NCBI RefSeq assembly: GCF_044759095.2
Contig: NZ_JBIYSM020000013.1
Span: 24,483-88,482, forward strand
Direction of reading: 5' to 3'
From: JBIYSM02 sp044759095
Lineage (GTDB): Bacteria; Bacillota; Bacilli; Brevibacillales; Brevibacillaceae
Length of the DNA: 64,000 nucleotides
Shown here: positions 54,316 through 63,103 of the stretch, one piece after another
How the letters are laid out: each line of letters starts with the position of its first letter
How positions within the stretch are numbered: the first letter of the stretch is position 1
Made by a program: the position numbers and the translations under genes
Notes under the pieces: model-generated
The model's input: the letters and a program-made list of their open reading frames with translations, nothing else
The model's database searches: none
What the model was told of the DNA's origin: nothing

Positions 54316-54400
54316 CAAGTACCCTCCTTAAACGACTGATTCTTCAAACACTTCTACTTTTTCATACGTATTCCTTTGTACAATATGTCTATTTCTCTCT

Positions 54401-54418
54401 TGAATGAATGCTCATTCA
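54401..54418. promoter_or_regulatory. FadR operator 1
   Basis: TGAATGAATGCTCATTCA, a perfect TGAATGA/TCATTCA palindrome of the Bacillus FadR (YsiA) type, 86 bp upstream of fadN. Confidence 0.85.
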
Positions 54419-54501
54419 TATCTGGGCTGAAAAAAATCATCCCACGAACCTTTTGAAAAAGATCCTGGTGAGATGTTGGCTAGACAAGCGTTCAGCACAA
54501 A

Positions 54502-54519
54502 AATGAATGATCGTTCATT
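54502..54519. promoter_or_regulatory. FadR operator 2 (weaker)
   Basis: AATGAATGATCGTTCATT, a second, slightly imperfect FadR-like palindrome, about 100 bp from operator 1, between fadN and the ABC exporter gene. Confidence 0.65.
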
Positions 54520-54554
54520 TTTATTGTAATCGAAACCGGAAGCGGTTGCAATGC

Positions 54555-56228
54555 TCAGGCTTCGATTTTCTCAAACCACTCCGGCCCCTTTTTCACGAGG
54601 ATTCGATAGACGAAGAGATCGACAACGGCAAACAAGCCAAACAGCCCGAAAAAGACGGGATACAGCGTGGCGCCTGACTGCATGACGATCCATACGGAAA
54701 AGCCCGATACCACCAACCCGATCCCTATGGCAACCAGTCCATTGAGATTTTGCTTCACTGCTTTTTGTTCCGTATCCCAGTTGAGCTTCGGCATGTGCAG
54801 GTCGATCATGATTCCAAGCAGATTGATGAACAAGATCCCCGGCAATCCGAGCAGTACGGACAGCGTGATGAAAAGCGGGGGCAATTTCATAAACAGAGCG
54901 GCAGACGCAGCCAACACGATCATGGCGACAACGCTGAAGATCGTCCCCGGAAGCACTTTTGCCACCAGGATCTTCTCAATCGGTACCGGCAGATACTTGT
55001 TGACGAAGAAGCCCCGCCCCTCCCGTGAAATGGACGTGGCAGACATACTGTTCGCCGCCGCCGTAAACATGTAGAAGGCAGAGGCGATGGCCAATCCGCT
55101 TCCTGCTGCCGCTTTATCCTGCAGCCATGTACCCATTTCGGCCAATACGGAAAAGCTGTCCGGACGGCTGGCCAAGGCCAGGAGCATGAAACCCGGCCAC
55201 AGAAAGTTGGGAAAGACGCAGTTCAGGAAGTAGGCGGGTGTACGAAGCAACAGCCTCATTTCTTTTGCCGTATACGAAGCAAGCACCGAGTGCCGGACGG
55301 TCAACTTGTGCCATTGCTCCCCGCTGACGCGCTTCCGCTTCCCCGTCGATTCGGAAATACCCATTACCCCTTTGAAATACAGCCGCTCAGCCAGTATTGC
55401 GAACAAAACAAAACATACCGCCGACAGAAGCAAAAACGTCAACAAATACCCAAGCCCTGCCACCCCGGCATGATGGATCAGTGTGAGGGCGCCGATATTG
55501 CTGGTGGGAAACAACTGGGTTACGAGATGCAGGATCGAGTTGTCACCGGCAAGCAGCAATTGCTGCAGTTCCTCGGGCTTCATCCCTTCCTTTCCGAACC
55601 GCTGAAACCCGAAATTGATGCCGAGGGTAAGCAGAATGAGAGCGATACCGCCAACCAGGCGGGAACGATCCTTGTTCTTCCCCACATTGGTCACCCTCAT
55701 GAACAGCATGGCGACCAGGGCAGCAAGCACGAGCGGAATGAACGGAAGCGCCAGAAACAGTACCGCGGAGTAGACGTAATACAACAGACCCGCCCCGCTC
55801 TTAAGGCCGAACGTGATCAGCACGGGGAACAGCATTACCGCTTGCGTCAGATACTCGTAGAGCAGCACGACCAAAAATTTGGCCGAAACGATTTGCCACG
55901 GCTTAAGCGGCAGCGGCAGCAGGTTCTCCACATCCTGCGAATAATAGAATACGTTGATGGCATAGAAGATGCCGAACAGGAACAGGATCAGGCTGACCAT
56001 TGTCAGGCCAAGGCCGAGGACGGCTCCTTCCTGGTTGATCGGCGCAAGCCCGTCATACATGGCCGATACGATCATGCCAAGAAAGGACATCAGCGGCAAA
56101 ATCGCCATGAGCAGAGCGATTGTCAGCAGGACCTTTTTCAAAATCCCTCTTTTTTTCCCGGCTGAAGTCTCCCACAGGCTTCCCCCGTTTTTGAGCAGCA
56201 CTCTCGTTAGCGTCCACATCTTACCCAT
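54555..56228 (-). CDS. ABC exporter membrane protein (YthQ-like)
   Basis: 557 residues with roughly a dozen hydrophobic segments in two halves; the conserved LLPLPLKPWQIVSAKFL motif and KRKRVSG linker fit the ABC-2-like exporter subfamily that includes Bacillus YthQ. Substrate unknown. It overlaps the ATPase gene by 8 bp, so they form one coupled unit. The stop lies just before the FadR operator region. Confidence 0.82.
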   Translation of the reverse strand: MGKMWTLTRVLLKNGGSLWETSAGKKRGILKKVLLTIALLMAILPLMSFLGMIVSAMYDGLAPINQEGAVLGLGLTMVSLILFLFGIFYAINVFYYSQDVENLLPLPLKPWQIVSAKFLVVLLYEYLTQAVMLFPVLITFGLKSGAGLLYYVYSAVLFLALPFIPLVLAALVAMLFMRVTNVGKNKDRSRLVGGIALILLTLGINFGFQRFGKEGMKPEELQQLLLAGDNSILHLVTQLFPTSNIGALTLIHHAGVAGLGYLLTFLLLSAVCFVLFAILAERLYFKGVMGISESTGKRKRVSGEQWHKLTVRHSVLASYTAKEMRLLLRTPAYFLNCVFPNFLWPGFMLLALASRPDSFSVLAEMGTWLQDKAAAGSGLAIASAFYMFTAAANSMSATSISREGRGFFVNKYLPVPIEKILVAKVLPGTIFSVVAMIVLAASAALFMKLPPLFITLSVLLGLPGILFINLLGIMIDLHMPKLNWDTEQKAVKQNLNGLVAIGIGLVVSGFSVWIVMQSGATLYPVFFGLFGLFAVVDLFVYRILVKKGPEWFEKIEA

Positions 56229-56946
56229 GGTTCGTCAGCTCCAGGAAGATGCGTTCGAGCGATTCGGTCGATTGGAAGTGCTCCTGCATTTCTGCAAATG
56301 TGCCGCAGAACAAGACTACTCCCTTGTTGATAATCGCCACGCGGTCGCACAGCTTTTCGGCCACCTCCAGCACGTGTGTGGAAAAGAAGACGGTTCTGCC
56401 GCTGTCAGCGTGTTCCCGCATCATTTCCTTCAGGGTAAAGGCCGATTTCGGATCAAGACCGGTCAGCGGTTCGTCCAGAATCCAGACTTCCGGCTGGTGC
56501 ACAAGCACCCCCATGATGATGATCTTTTGTCTCATCCCGTGGGAATAGGAGAGAATCGGATCAGCGAGCACGTCGGTCATGTCAAATCTGGCTGCGAGCT
56601 TCTGGATGCGCTCTTTTCGTACATTCCCGGGCACATCGTACATATCCGCCATAAAGTTCACATACTCCAATCCTTTCAGCCGCAGAAACAAATCCGGACT
56701 GTCGGGAACGTATCCGAACTGCCTTTTCGCTTCGAGCGGTTCCTTGGCAATGTCTTTTCCGTTGATGGTGATCGTTCCGTGATCCGCCTTGGTAATTCCG
56801 GTAATCATTTTGATCGTGGTCGTTTTTCCGGCTCCGTTGGGCCCGAGAAAACCAAATATTTCTCCGCGCTCGACTGTCAGGTTTACATTGTCTACCGCCT
56901 TGATTGACCCATTGTAGCTCTTTGTCACTTGAGTCAGTACGATCAT
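56221..56946 (-). CDS. ABC exporter ATPase (YthP-like)
   Basis: 241 residues. Walker A GPNGAGKTT, signature YSHGMRQKIII (YSHGM variant common in this subfamily), Walker B VWILDEPLTGLDP, switch His in FSTHVLEVAE. It powers the membrane subunit encoded downstream. AGGAGGT precedes the ATG. Confidence 0.92.
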   Translation of the reverse strand: MIVLTQVTKSYNGSIKAVDNVNLTVERGEIFGFLGPNGAGKTTTIKMITGITKADHGTITINGKDIAKEPLEAKRQFGYVPDSPDLFLRLKGLEYVNFMADMYDVPGNVRKERIQKLAARFDMTDVLADPILSYSHGMRQKIIIMGVLVHQPEVWILDEPLTGLDPKSAFTLKEMMREHADSGRTVFFSTHVLEVAEKLCDRVAIINKGVVLFCGTFAEMQEHFQSTESLERIFLELTNHG

Positions 56947-57099
56947 GGTGTACCTCCTGTTTTTCCATCATATTGATAATACGGACCGCCACGGAAAAAA
57001 GTTGCGGAAAAGAAAAAGGAGCGGACGCTGGTCCAACAGAAACCAAGCCATCCTCTCCCCTGAAAACTTTCATTGCTTTCGTAAACCTGTTCCGCCCGC

Positions 57100-57516
57100 C
57101 TAGGTTTGCGGTACAAAGCTTCCGTCACGAAGCATGGTCAGTTCGCCCATGATAAACGCGAGATCTTCGGAGTCTTCGAATTTGCCGCTTTCCTCCAAGG
57201 CTTCCAGACGACGAAGCAAAATATTCGCGAAGTCCTGAATCTGCGCCGGATGTGCTTCCATGTCCGCTTCGTCCAGCACGTCAAAGCCGGTGAGCCCCTC
57301 CATGTGCGTAAGAATGCGGAAACCGCCGATCTCTCCCAGATATTCCGGTTTGTTGAACGGAGACTTCTCCAGTTTTTGCAGCATGCTGATCACGTCGTTG
57401 GCGAACAGGCTGGGAAACGCCACCTGATAAAAGGAACGGTTTTTCGCCTCTTCCGTTTTGATGATGAGAATATCGGTTGCATCAAGCTTTTTTGCCTTTT
57501 TTCCAAAACCAAACAT
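57100..57516 (-). CDS. Conserved hypothetical protein
   Basis: About 138 residues; family not recognised. A basic start MFGFGKKAKK, then a mixed domain with ILIIKTEEAKNRSFYQVAFP and an acidic helical C-terminus. No membrane segment. ATG 57516 has AGGTGG upstream. It stands alone between the ABC exporter and the divergent proBAC leader. Confidence 0.6.
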   Translation of the reverse strand: MFGFGKKAKKLDATDILIIKTEEAKNRSFYQVAFPSLFANDVISMLQKLEKSPFNKPEYLGEIGGFRILTHMEGLTGFDVLDEADMEAHPAQIQDFANILLRRLEALEESGKFEDSEDLAFIMGELTMLRDGSFVPQT

Positions 57517-57664
57517 AGGTATCCACCTCAATCGTTTACTTCCTTCATGATAGACATAATTTTGGCATCAGACAACCCCCTTCCAACCAGAAGGACCCTG
57601 TCAGCGAAATGTTTCAATAACCGCTTGACATTTTTATACGCCCCAAAGCATAATTACTTAAAAT

Positions 57665-57990
57665 AAAAACGGAATCGTGATTGGCAATGAAGGGGACCAG
57701 TAAAACCGTCGTTCAGGTCCAGAGAGCGAAACTCAGCGGCTGAGAGGTTTCGCCCTTGAATCGGTTTGAACCCACCCCGGAGCTGTCAGGGATGACCTGA
57801 ACAGGTTTCTTTCACCTGTTATCAAAGAAAGAGAGCTGGGCGGTACGCAAACGTTTAAAAGGGAGGAAAAACAGAGCTATGTTTCCCGGACCTTTTAAAC
57901 TGCCTTGTACCGTCAAGTAAGGTGGTACCGCGGAGGTAATCAATGATGACCCTTTCGTCCTTATATCTGGACGAAAGGGTTTATTTATTT
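57665..57990 (+). promoter_or_regulatory. T-box riboswitch (proline) for proBAC
   Basis: The leader starts with the stem I entry GAAGGGGACCAGTAA. A proline codon CCC at 57771-57773 sits in the specifier-loop context TTGAACCCACC. The T-box sequence AAGGTGGTACCGCGG is at 57919-57933, followed by a terminator, CCCTTTCGTCC/GGACGAAAGGG (57950-57979) and T-rich run. Uncharged tRNA-Pro should stabilise the antiterminator and turn on proBAC. Confidence 0.93.
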
Positions 57991-58006
57991 TCAGGGGAGA
58001 TGAACC

Positions 58007-59140
58007 ATGAAGAAGGGAAAAATGCGCCTGGTTGTCAAGGTTGGCAGCAGCTCGCTCGCCTCGCCGCAGGGCGGCTGCGATCTGGAAAAAATGTCCCGAC
58101 TGGTCGCAGCGATCCATCTGCTCAGGACTGCCGGACATGAAGTGGCACTCGTCTCATCCGGCGCCGTGGCCAGCGGCTACAAAATGTTGGGGTATCAACA
58201 GCGGCCTCGTACGCTTGTCGCCAAACAGGCAGCGGCCGCGATCGGGCAAAGCCTGCTGATGCAGACCTACTCCGAACTGTTTGCCCGCTATTCCTGCACG
58301 ATTGCCCAGGTACTGCTCACACGGGGTGATTTTTCCGATCGCGAACGATACCACCACGCCTTTCAAACTCTTACCCTGCTGCTTGGCAAGAAAATCGTAC
58401 CCGTCATCAACGAAAATGACACCGTCTCTGTGGCCGAGCTTACGTTTGGCGACAACGACATGCTGGGCGCCCTGGTCGCCGGCTTGATACACGCCGACTT
58501 GTATGTCATCCTGACCGACACCAACGGGCTGTACGACAAGGATCCGCGCAAGCATCCGGACGCGCGCCGCATCCCCTACCTGCATTCGGTTACGGAAGAG
58601 ATTGAATCCCTGGCGGGGGGGGCATCGCGGCTGGGTACAGGCGGCATGCGTTCCAAACTGGTTGCGGCCGGTACAGCGCTGGATCTGGGCATTCCCAGTT
58701 TCATCGGCAGCATCGCGGACGAGCGGGATCTCTTGTCCATCGTCGACGGCGCAGGCAACGGAACCTATGTCGGATTCACCGGGGAACGGGCTGTACGGCC
58801 GGGACTGCCCAAGCGAAAGCAGTGGATTGCCCTTCACTCCCCTACACGCGGCCATATCATGGTCGACAGCGGAGCAGCCGAGGCCGTGTTGGAGCATCAG
58901 CGAAGCCTGCTGTTGGCGGGAGTAACAGAGGTGTCTGGTTCGTTTTCAAAAGGGGACGTCGTCGAGGTCTTTCACCACAATCATTTGATTGGGCGGGGGA
59001 TTTGCAATATGGACGCCGCCGAGCTGCAGTTCCTGCTCGGTGCTGCCGGTCAGAGCAGACGCAACGGCATCGTCATCCACCGCGATCATTGGACCGCGGC
59101 CTGCGATAGAAAAAATCCGCTCGGCCATGGCTTGCGCTGA
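58007..59140 (+). CDS. proB: Glutamate 5-kinase ProB
   Basis: 377 residues: amino-acid kinase domain (about 1-260; VVKVGSSSL, GDNDMLGALVA) and C-terminal PUA domain (about 280-365, GHIMVDSGAAEAV). It phosphorylates glutamate, the first step of proline synthesis. GGGGAG precedes the ATG, just after the T-box terminator. First gene of proBAC. Confidence 0.97.
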   Translation: MKKGKMRLVVKVGSSSLASPQGGCDLEKMSRLVAAIHLLRTAGHEVALVSSGAVASGYKMLGYQQRPRTLVAKQAAAAIGQSLLMQTYSELFARYSCTIAQVLLTRGDFSDRERYHHAFQTLTLLLGKKIVPVINENDTVSVAELTFGDNDMLGALVAGLIHADLYVILTDTNGLYDKDPRKHPDARRIPYLHSVTEEIESLAGGASRLGTGGMRSKLVAAGTALDLGIPSFIGSIADERDLLSIVDGAGNGTYVGFTGERAVRPGLPKRKQWIALHSPTRGHIMVDSGAAEAVLEHQRSLLLAGVTEVSGSFSKGDVVEVFHHNHLIGRGICNMDAAELQFLLGAAGQSRRNGIVIHRDHWTAACDRKNPLGHGLR

Positions 59141-59184
59141 GCCGAGCGGGTCCCCTTTAACAAGTGATGGGAGTTGGTAGAGAG

Positions 59185-60465
59185 ATGAACGATACTGGAA
59201 AAACCATTCGCGAGCGCGTTCTGGAGCGGGTAAAACTGGCCAAACAGGCATCCCGCCATTGGGCGCAGCTGCCCCGGAAAGAGAAAGACCGGGCGCTGAT
59301 CGCCATCGGACGCCATATTTTGGCTGATCAAACGGCAATTCTAACCGCCAACCAACAGGATGTAAGCAATGCCCGCCAAGCGGGCCACCCTGACAGTTAC
59401 CTTGACCGCCTCAGCCTGAATGAAGAGCGGTTGGCCGGGTTGGTTGCCGGGTTGGAAGAGCTGGCTGCGCTGGAAGATCCGGTCGGAACCGTCGTCAGCA
59501 GCTGGACGCGGCCAAACGGATTGCAAATCGAGCAGGTTCGCGTACCCCTCGGGGTCATCGGCATGGTATACGAAGCACGCCCCAACGTAACGGTCGATTC
59601 CGCTGCGATCGCGCTTAAGACAGGAAACGCCATAGTCCTTCGCGGCAGCCGCACGGCACTTCACAGCAACCTTGCCTTGACAGAAAGCATTCGCCGGGCG
59701 CTTGAGGACTTGCAGCTGCCGGCCGATGCAGTGCAGTACCTGCCGTTTGCAGAGCACGAATCGGTCGATGCGCTTTGCACGTGCAACGGATATGTGGACG
59801 TGATCATCCCGCGCGGTGGCGCCGAGCTGATTAACCGGGTCGTCCGTACAGCAAGTGTTCCCGTCCTGGAAACCGGTGTCGGCAACTGCCACATCTTTAT
59901 TGACAAAAGTGCCGACTACACCATGGCGGAATCGATCGTGGTCAACGCGAAAACCAGCAGGCCGGCCGTCTGCAATGCGGCGGAAACCATCCTGCTGCAC
60001 GAGGACTGGCCGCATGAGTACAGAAGCGCCCTGCTTGCTCGTCTTGCTTCGTCAGGGGTAGAGCTGAGGGCATGTGAACAAACACGGCGACTGCACCCGG
60101 AATTGGCCGATCGCCTCTTCCCTGCCGCGGAAACCGACTGGGATACGGAATACCTGGATCTGGTGCTGGCCGTCCGAACGCTGAAGGGAATGACGGAAGC
60201 ACTTGATCACATCGCCATTCACGGCTCGGGCCATTCCGAAGCGATCGTCACGGAAGACAGAGAGAGAGCCGGACGTTTTCTCGCGAACGTCGACGCTGCG
60301 GCGGTCTACCACAACGCGTCCACGCGCTTTACCGACGGCGGAGAGTTCGGGTTCGGCGCCGAGATCGGCATCAGCACGCAAAAACTTCATGCGAGAGGGC
60401 CGATGGGTCTGGAAGCCCTCACTTCGTTCAAATACATGGTTCACGGAACCGGTCAAATCCGATAA
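59185..60465 (+). CDS. proA: Gamma-glutamyl phosphate reductase ProA
   Basis: 426 residues of the aldehyde dehydrogenase superfamily. Catalytic C263 in SRPAVCNAAET; MVYEARPNVTVD and the C-terminal FGFGAEIGISTQKLHARGPMG (split here) match the family. It reduces glutamyl phosphate to the semialdehyde. ATG 59185 is preferred over GTG 59164. It follows proB by 44 bp. Confidence 0.96.
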   Translation: MNDTGKTIRERVLERVKLAKQASRHWAQLPRKEKDRALIAIGRHILADQTAILTANQQDVSNARQAGHPDSYLDRLSLNEERLAGLVAGLEELAALEDPVGTVVSSWTRPNGLQIEQVRVPLGVIGMVYEARPNVTVDSAAIALKTGNAIVLRGSRTALHSNLALTESIRRALEDLQLPADAVQYLPFAEHESVDALCTCNGYVDVIIPRGGAELINRVVRTASVPVLETGVGNCHIFIDKSADYTMAESIVVNAKTSRPAVCNAAETILLHEDWPHEYRSALLARLASSGVELRACEQTRRLHPELADRLFPAAETDWDTEYLDLVLAVRTLKGMTEALDHIAIHGSGHSEAIVTEDRERAGRFLANVDAAAVYHNASTRFTDGGEFGFGAEIGISTQKLHARGPMGLEALTSFKYMVHGTGQIR

Positions 60466-60482
60466 AAAGGAGGCAATGCATC

Positions 60483-61331
60483 ATGAAAGAAAAGACACCG
60501 TACGATGTTCTTAAGTCCCAACGCCTCGGCTTTCTCGGGGCAGGTTCCATCGTGGAAGCGATGCTTAGCGGCATTTTGAAAAAGCAGCTTCTGCCGGCCG
60601 AAAACATCCTCATCACCAATCGAAGCAACCGCGAACGCCTTCAGCTGCTGACGGAAACCTTTGGGGTGACGACCTGCCCGGAAAAAGCGGATGTCATCCG
60701 TGACGCCGACATTCTGATTTTGGCCATGAAGCCGAAGGATGCCGCTGATGCCTGCCGCAGCGTCCGCGGTCTGCTTCGGCCAGAGCAGCTCGTTATCTCT
60801 GTGATCGCCGGTGTGTCCACCGATTTGATCGCCGAATGGCTGGATGCAGACTGTCCCATCATTCGCACCATGCCGAACACTTCCTCGGCCGTCGGACTGT
60901 CCGCCACAGGGATCGCCGCCAATAGGTTTGCTGCGGACGACCACCTTCAACTGGCTACACTCCTGTTTGAGTCGATCGGCTCCGTTTACACCGTCGCCGA
61001 AGCAGAGCTGGATATCGTGACCGGTCTCTCCGGCAGCGGCCCTGCCTACATTTACTATCTGGTCGAAGCGATGGAAGGCGCAGGGGCGACAGCGGGACTT
61101 TCCCGTGAAATGGCGCGTCAGCTCACCGTGCAAACCTTGTTGGGAGCGGCTCAGATGCTGATTCACTCCAGCGAGGAGCCATCCCTGCTCCGCCAAAAGG
61201 TAACCAGTCCGGGCGGAACCACTCAGGCCGGACTGGAAGTGCTGGAATCCTTCCGCTTTCAACAGGCAATTACTTCTGCCGTGCTGCGCGCAGCGGAACG
61301 TGCCAAGGAACTGGGAGCGCAGTTCCGCTGA
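60483..61331 (+). CDS. proC: Pyrroline-5-carboxylate reductase ProC
   Basis: 282 residues. N-terminal NAD(P)-binding GFLGAGSIVEAM, then RTMPNTSSAVG and the signature VTSPGGTTQAGLEVLE. It completes proline synthesis. AAAGGAGG lies 9 bp before the ATG. Last gene of proBAC. Confidence 0.95.
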   Translation: MKEKTPYDVLKSQRLGFLGAGSIVEAMLSGILKKQLLPAENILITNRSNRERLQLLTETFGVTTCPEKADVIRDADILILAMKPKDAADACRSVRGLLRPEQLVISVIAGVSTDLIAEWLDADCPIIRTMPNTSSAVGLSATGIAANRFAADDHLQLATLLFESIGSVYTVAEAELDIVTGLSGSGPAYIYYLVEAMEGAGATAGLSREMARQLTVQTLLGAAQMLIHSSEEPSLLRQKVTSPGGTTQAGLEVLESFRFQQAITSAVLRAAERAKELGAQFR

Positions 61332-61397
61332 TTCCTTTTTGCTCCCCTTTTTCTGATGGTATACTAAGGAAAAGAGACAAGACGGGAGGCCTGCAAC

Positions 61398-62210
61398 ATG
61401 CACATTTATGCACTCTACGGAACCAGCGGCACAGGAAAAAGCACTAGCGCCCTGGAACTGGCTCACCGTCTTGGAATTGACGCGATTATCGACGACGGCA
61501 TTTTGGTGTATCAAGGACGCAAATGGGCCGGCACCTCAGCCAAGTACGAAAAGACCAAAATCCAAGCCGTGAAGCGGGCTATTTTTTACTACCGCGACCA
61601 CGCCGAGGAAGTGCGCCAGGCTCTCCAACAGCTAAACGTGGAACGGCTGCTGATCCTCGGGACGTCCAAGCGGATGATTCAGCGGATCGTTGCGGCTCTT
61701 CACCTCCCGACCAATCCAGAGTACATCCCCATCGAAACAATCAAACCGCTGCAGGAAATCGAGGCGGCCAAATACATCCGGGAAACGCAGGGCAAACACG
61801 TCATTCCCATTCCGCGGGTGGAGGTGGAAAAAGACTTTTTCCAAAAAATCATCTCCTCCGCCCAGCAAATTTTTTCCTCCAAAAAGGAAGTGATCGGGGA
61901 AACAACGGTGGTCCATCCCCCGTTCTCCGGAGGGCGGATTCAGATTCACCCGCAGGTCCTGCGAAAAATCGTGCAGGCAACATGCGCACGCTACGAGGCC
62001 GTGACACAGATTCACAAAACGGCGTACACCTTTCACGACCTGCCTCGCTTACACGTATCCCTGTCCCTGCAGCTCCCATTCGGCACTGCCATTTTGCCGC
62101 TCGTCCGCAGCATCCAGCAGGCTCTTTACAACGAGACCAGCTACTGTCTCAATATCGCTCCGGCCAGCATCGATGTGCAGGTCGTTTCCCTAAAGTTGCA
62201 GTCACCCTGA
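61398..62210 (+). CDS. P-loop NTPase fused to an Asp23/Gls24-like domain
   Basis: 270 residues. N-terminal P-loop GTSGTGKST (K14), a mononucleotide-binding domain to about residue 150, and a C-terminal region (about 170-268) with the Asp23 pattern of alternating hydrophobic strands and the motif NIAPASIDVQVVSLKL. Asp23/Gls24 proteins usually occur alone and are linked to envelope stress or fatty-acid metabolism. The fusion suggests an ATP- or GTP-controlled version; no function is established. GGGAGG precedes the ATG, 66 bp after proC. Confidence 0.75.
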   Translation: MHIYALYGTSGTGKSTSALELAHRLGIDAIIDDGILVYQGRKWAGTSAKYEKTKIQAVKRAIFYYRDHAEEVRQALQQLNVERLLILGTSKRMIQRIVAALHLPTNPEYIPIETIKPLQEIEAAKYIRETQGKHVIPIPRVEVEKDFFQKIISSAQQIFSSKKEVIGETTVVHPPFSGGRIQIHPQVLRKIVQATCARYEAVTQIHKTAYTFHDLPRLHVSLSLQLPFGTAILPLVRSIQQALYNETSYCLNIAPASIDVQVVSLKLQSP

Positions 62211-62275
62211 CAGGCATAATCGGCAACGGGTTGTCCATTCTATTAGATGAACCCACTGTAGAAAGGAGCAACCCG

Positions 62276-62572
62276 ATGCCAGCCACCATGACCCCTGGTG
62301 CTCAGCAGATGCAAGTGCCTATTCCGGTTCCACCGCGTGTTATCACCACGAAAGACTGCAGCTACCTGAAGGATGCGCTCTCCTGGGAGCTGCTGTCATT
62401 CAAGAAGTTTCACTTCTTTGCCCAGCAGGCGACCGATCCGCAGGTAAAGCAGGCGCTGGAACAAGCGGGCCAGATGCATCAGCGTCACTATCAAACCCTG
62501 CTTACCCATCTGCAGGTGGACAACAACGCTGCGATGGCCAAGATTCCACAGCAGCCGCAGCAAGCGCAGTGA
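62276..62572 (+). CDS. CotF-like spore coat protein 1
   Basis: 98 residues. Pro-rich start, then a four-helix-type CotF/ferritin-like stretch DCSYLKDALSWELLSFKKF and a Gln-rich tail. GAAAGGAG precedes the ATG. It is paired with the CotF-like gene 16 bp downstream; coat-type expression in sporulation is expected from family. Confidence 0.75.
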   Translation: MPATMTPGAQQMQVPIPVPPRVITTKDCSYLKDALSWELLSFKKFHFFAQQATDPQVKQALEQAGQMHQRHYQTLLTHLQVDNNAAMAKIPQQPQQAQ

Positions 62573-62588
62573 AGGGAGGGCGAAGGTA

Positions 62589-62921
62589 ATGCCAAATCAA
62601 AACCAGATTGCCAATCCGCAAACCGGCCAGCTTTCACAAGTAAAAGGACCGGAGATGAACGACCGGGACTTTCTCAATGACGGTCTGGCTACGTGCAAGT
62701 ACCTGACCGACAGCTTGAATGTCGCCGTCCGGGAAGCGAGCCACGAGCAGCTTTACACCGACATGCTGCAGATCCTGACAGAAACCCACCAGAGCGCCCG
62801 ACAAATGTATAATCTGATGTTTCAAAAAGGGTGGTACAAACTGGAGGCGGAAGAACAGCAAAAGCTGCAGCAGGCGTATCAGCAGTACAGCGGTTACTCC
62901 AGCCAGTTTCCGTACCATTGA
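62589..62921 (+). CDS. CotF-like spore coat protein 2
   Basis: 110 residues with the CotF signature: MNDRDFLNDGLATCKYLTDS near the start, helical core ASHEQLYTDMLQILTETHQS, and a Tyr/Gln-rich tail ending QFPYH. GGGAGGG precedes the ATG. Cotranscribed with the previous gene and followed by a terminator. Confidence 0.85.
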   Translation: MPNQNQIANPQTGQLSQVKGPEMNDRDFLNDGLATCKYLTDSLNVAVREASHEQLYTDMLQILTETHQSARQMYNLMFQKGWYKLEAEEQQKLQQAYQQYSGYSSQFPYH

Positions 62922-62936
62922 TCTTCCCGACAAGCT

Positions 62937-62968
62937 CACCCTTGCCTTGCGCAAGGGTGTTTTATTTT
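62937..62968 (+). terminator. Terminator of the coat protein pair
   Basis: CACCCTTGC/GCAAGGGTG (62937-62945 with 62951-62959) followed by TTTTATTTT. Confidence 0.9.
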
Positions 62969-63103
62969 CCAGAACCTCGGACTTGCCTTTGAGAATTGGG
63001 CTTATATCCCCTATGCAGATTTAGGCTGAAGCCGATTCCATTAAGTGGGCATCTACATAGAAATACATTGTGCTCGCACAAAAACGCATAGGGGAGGCGC
63101 CGT

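Noticed and set aside
51889..54339. 816-residue open frame on the plus strand
   Set aside because: It lies exactly antisense to fadN, whose protein is a clear FadN orthologue; long antisense frames are common in GC-rich genes. No ribosome-binding site or family match.
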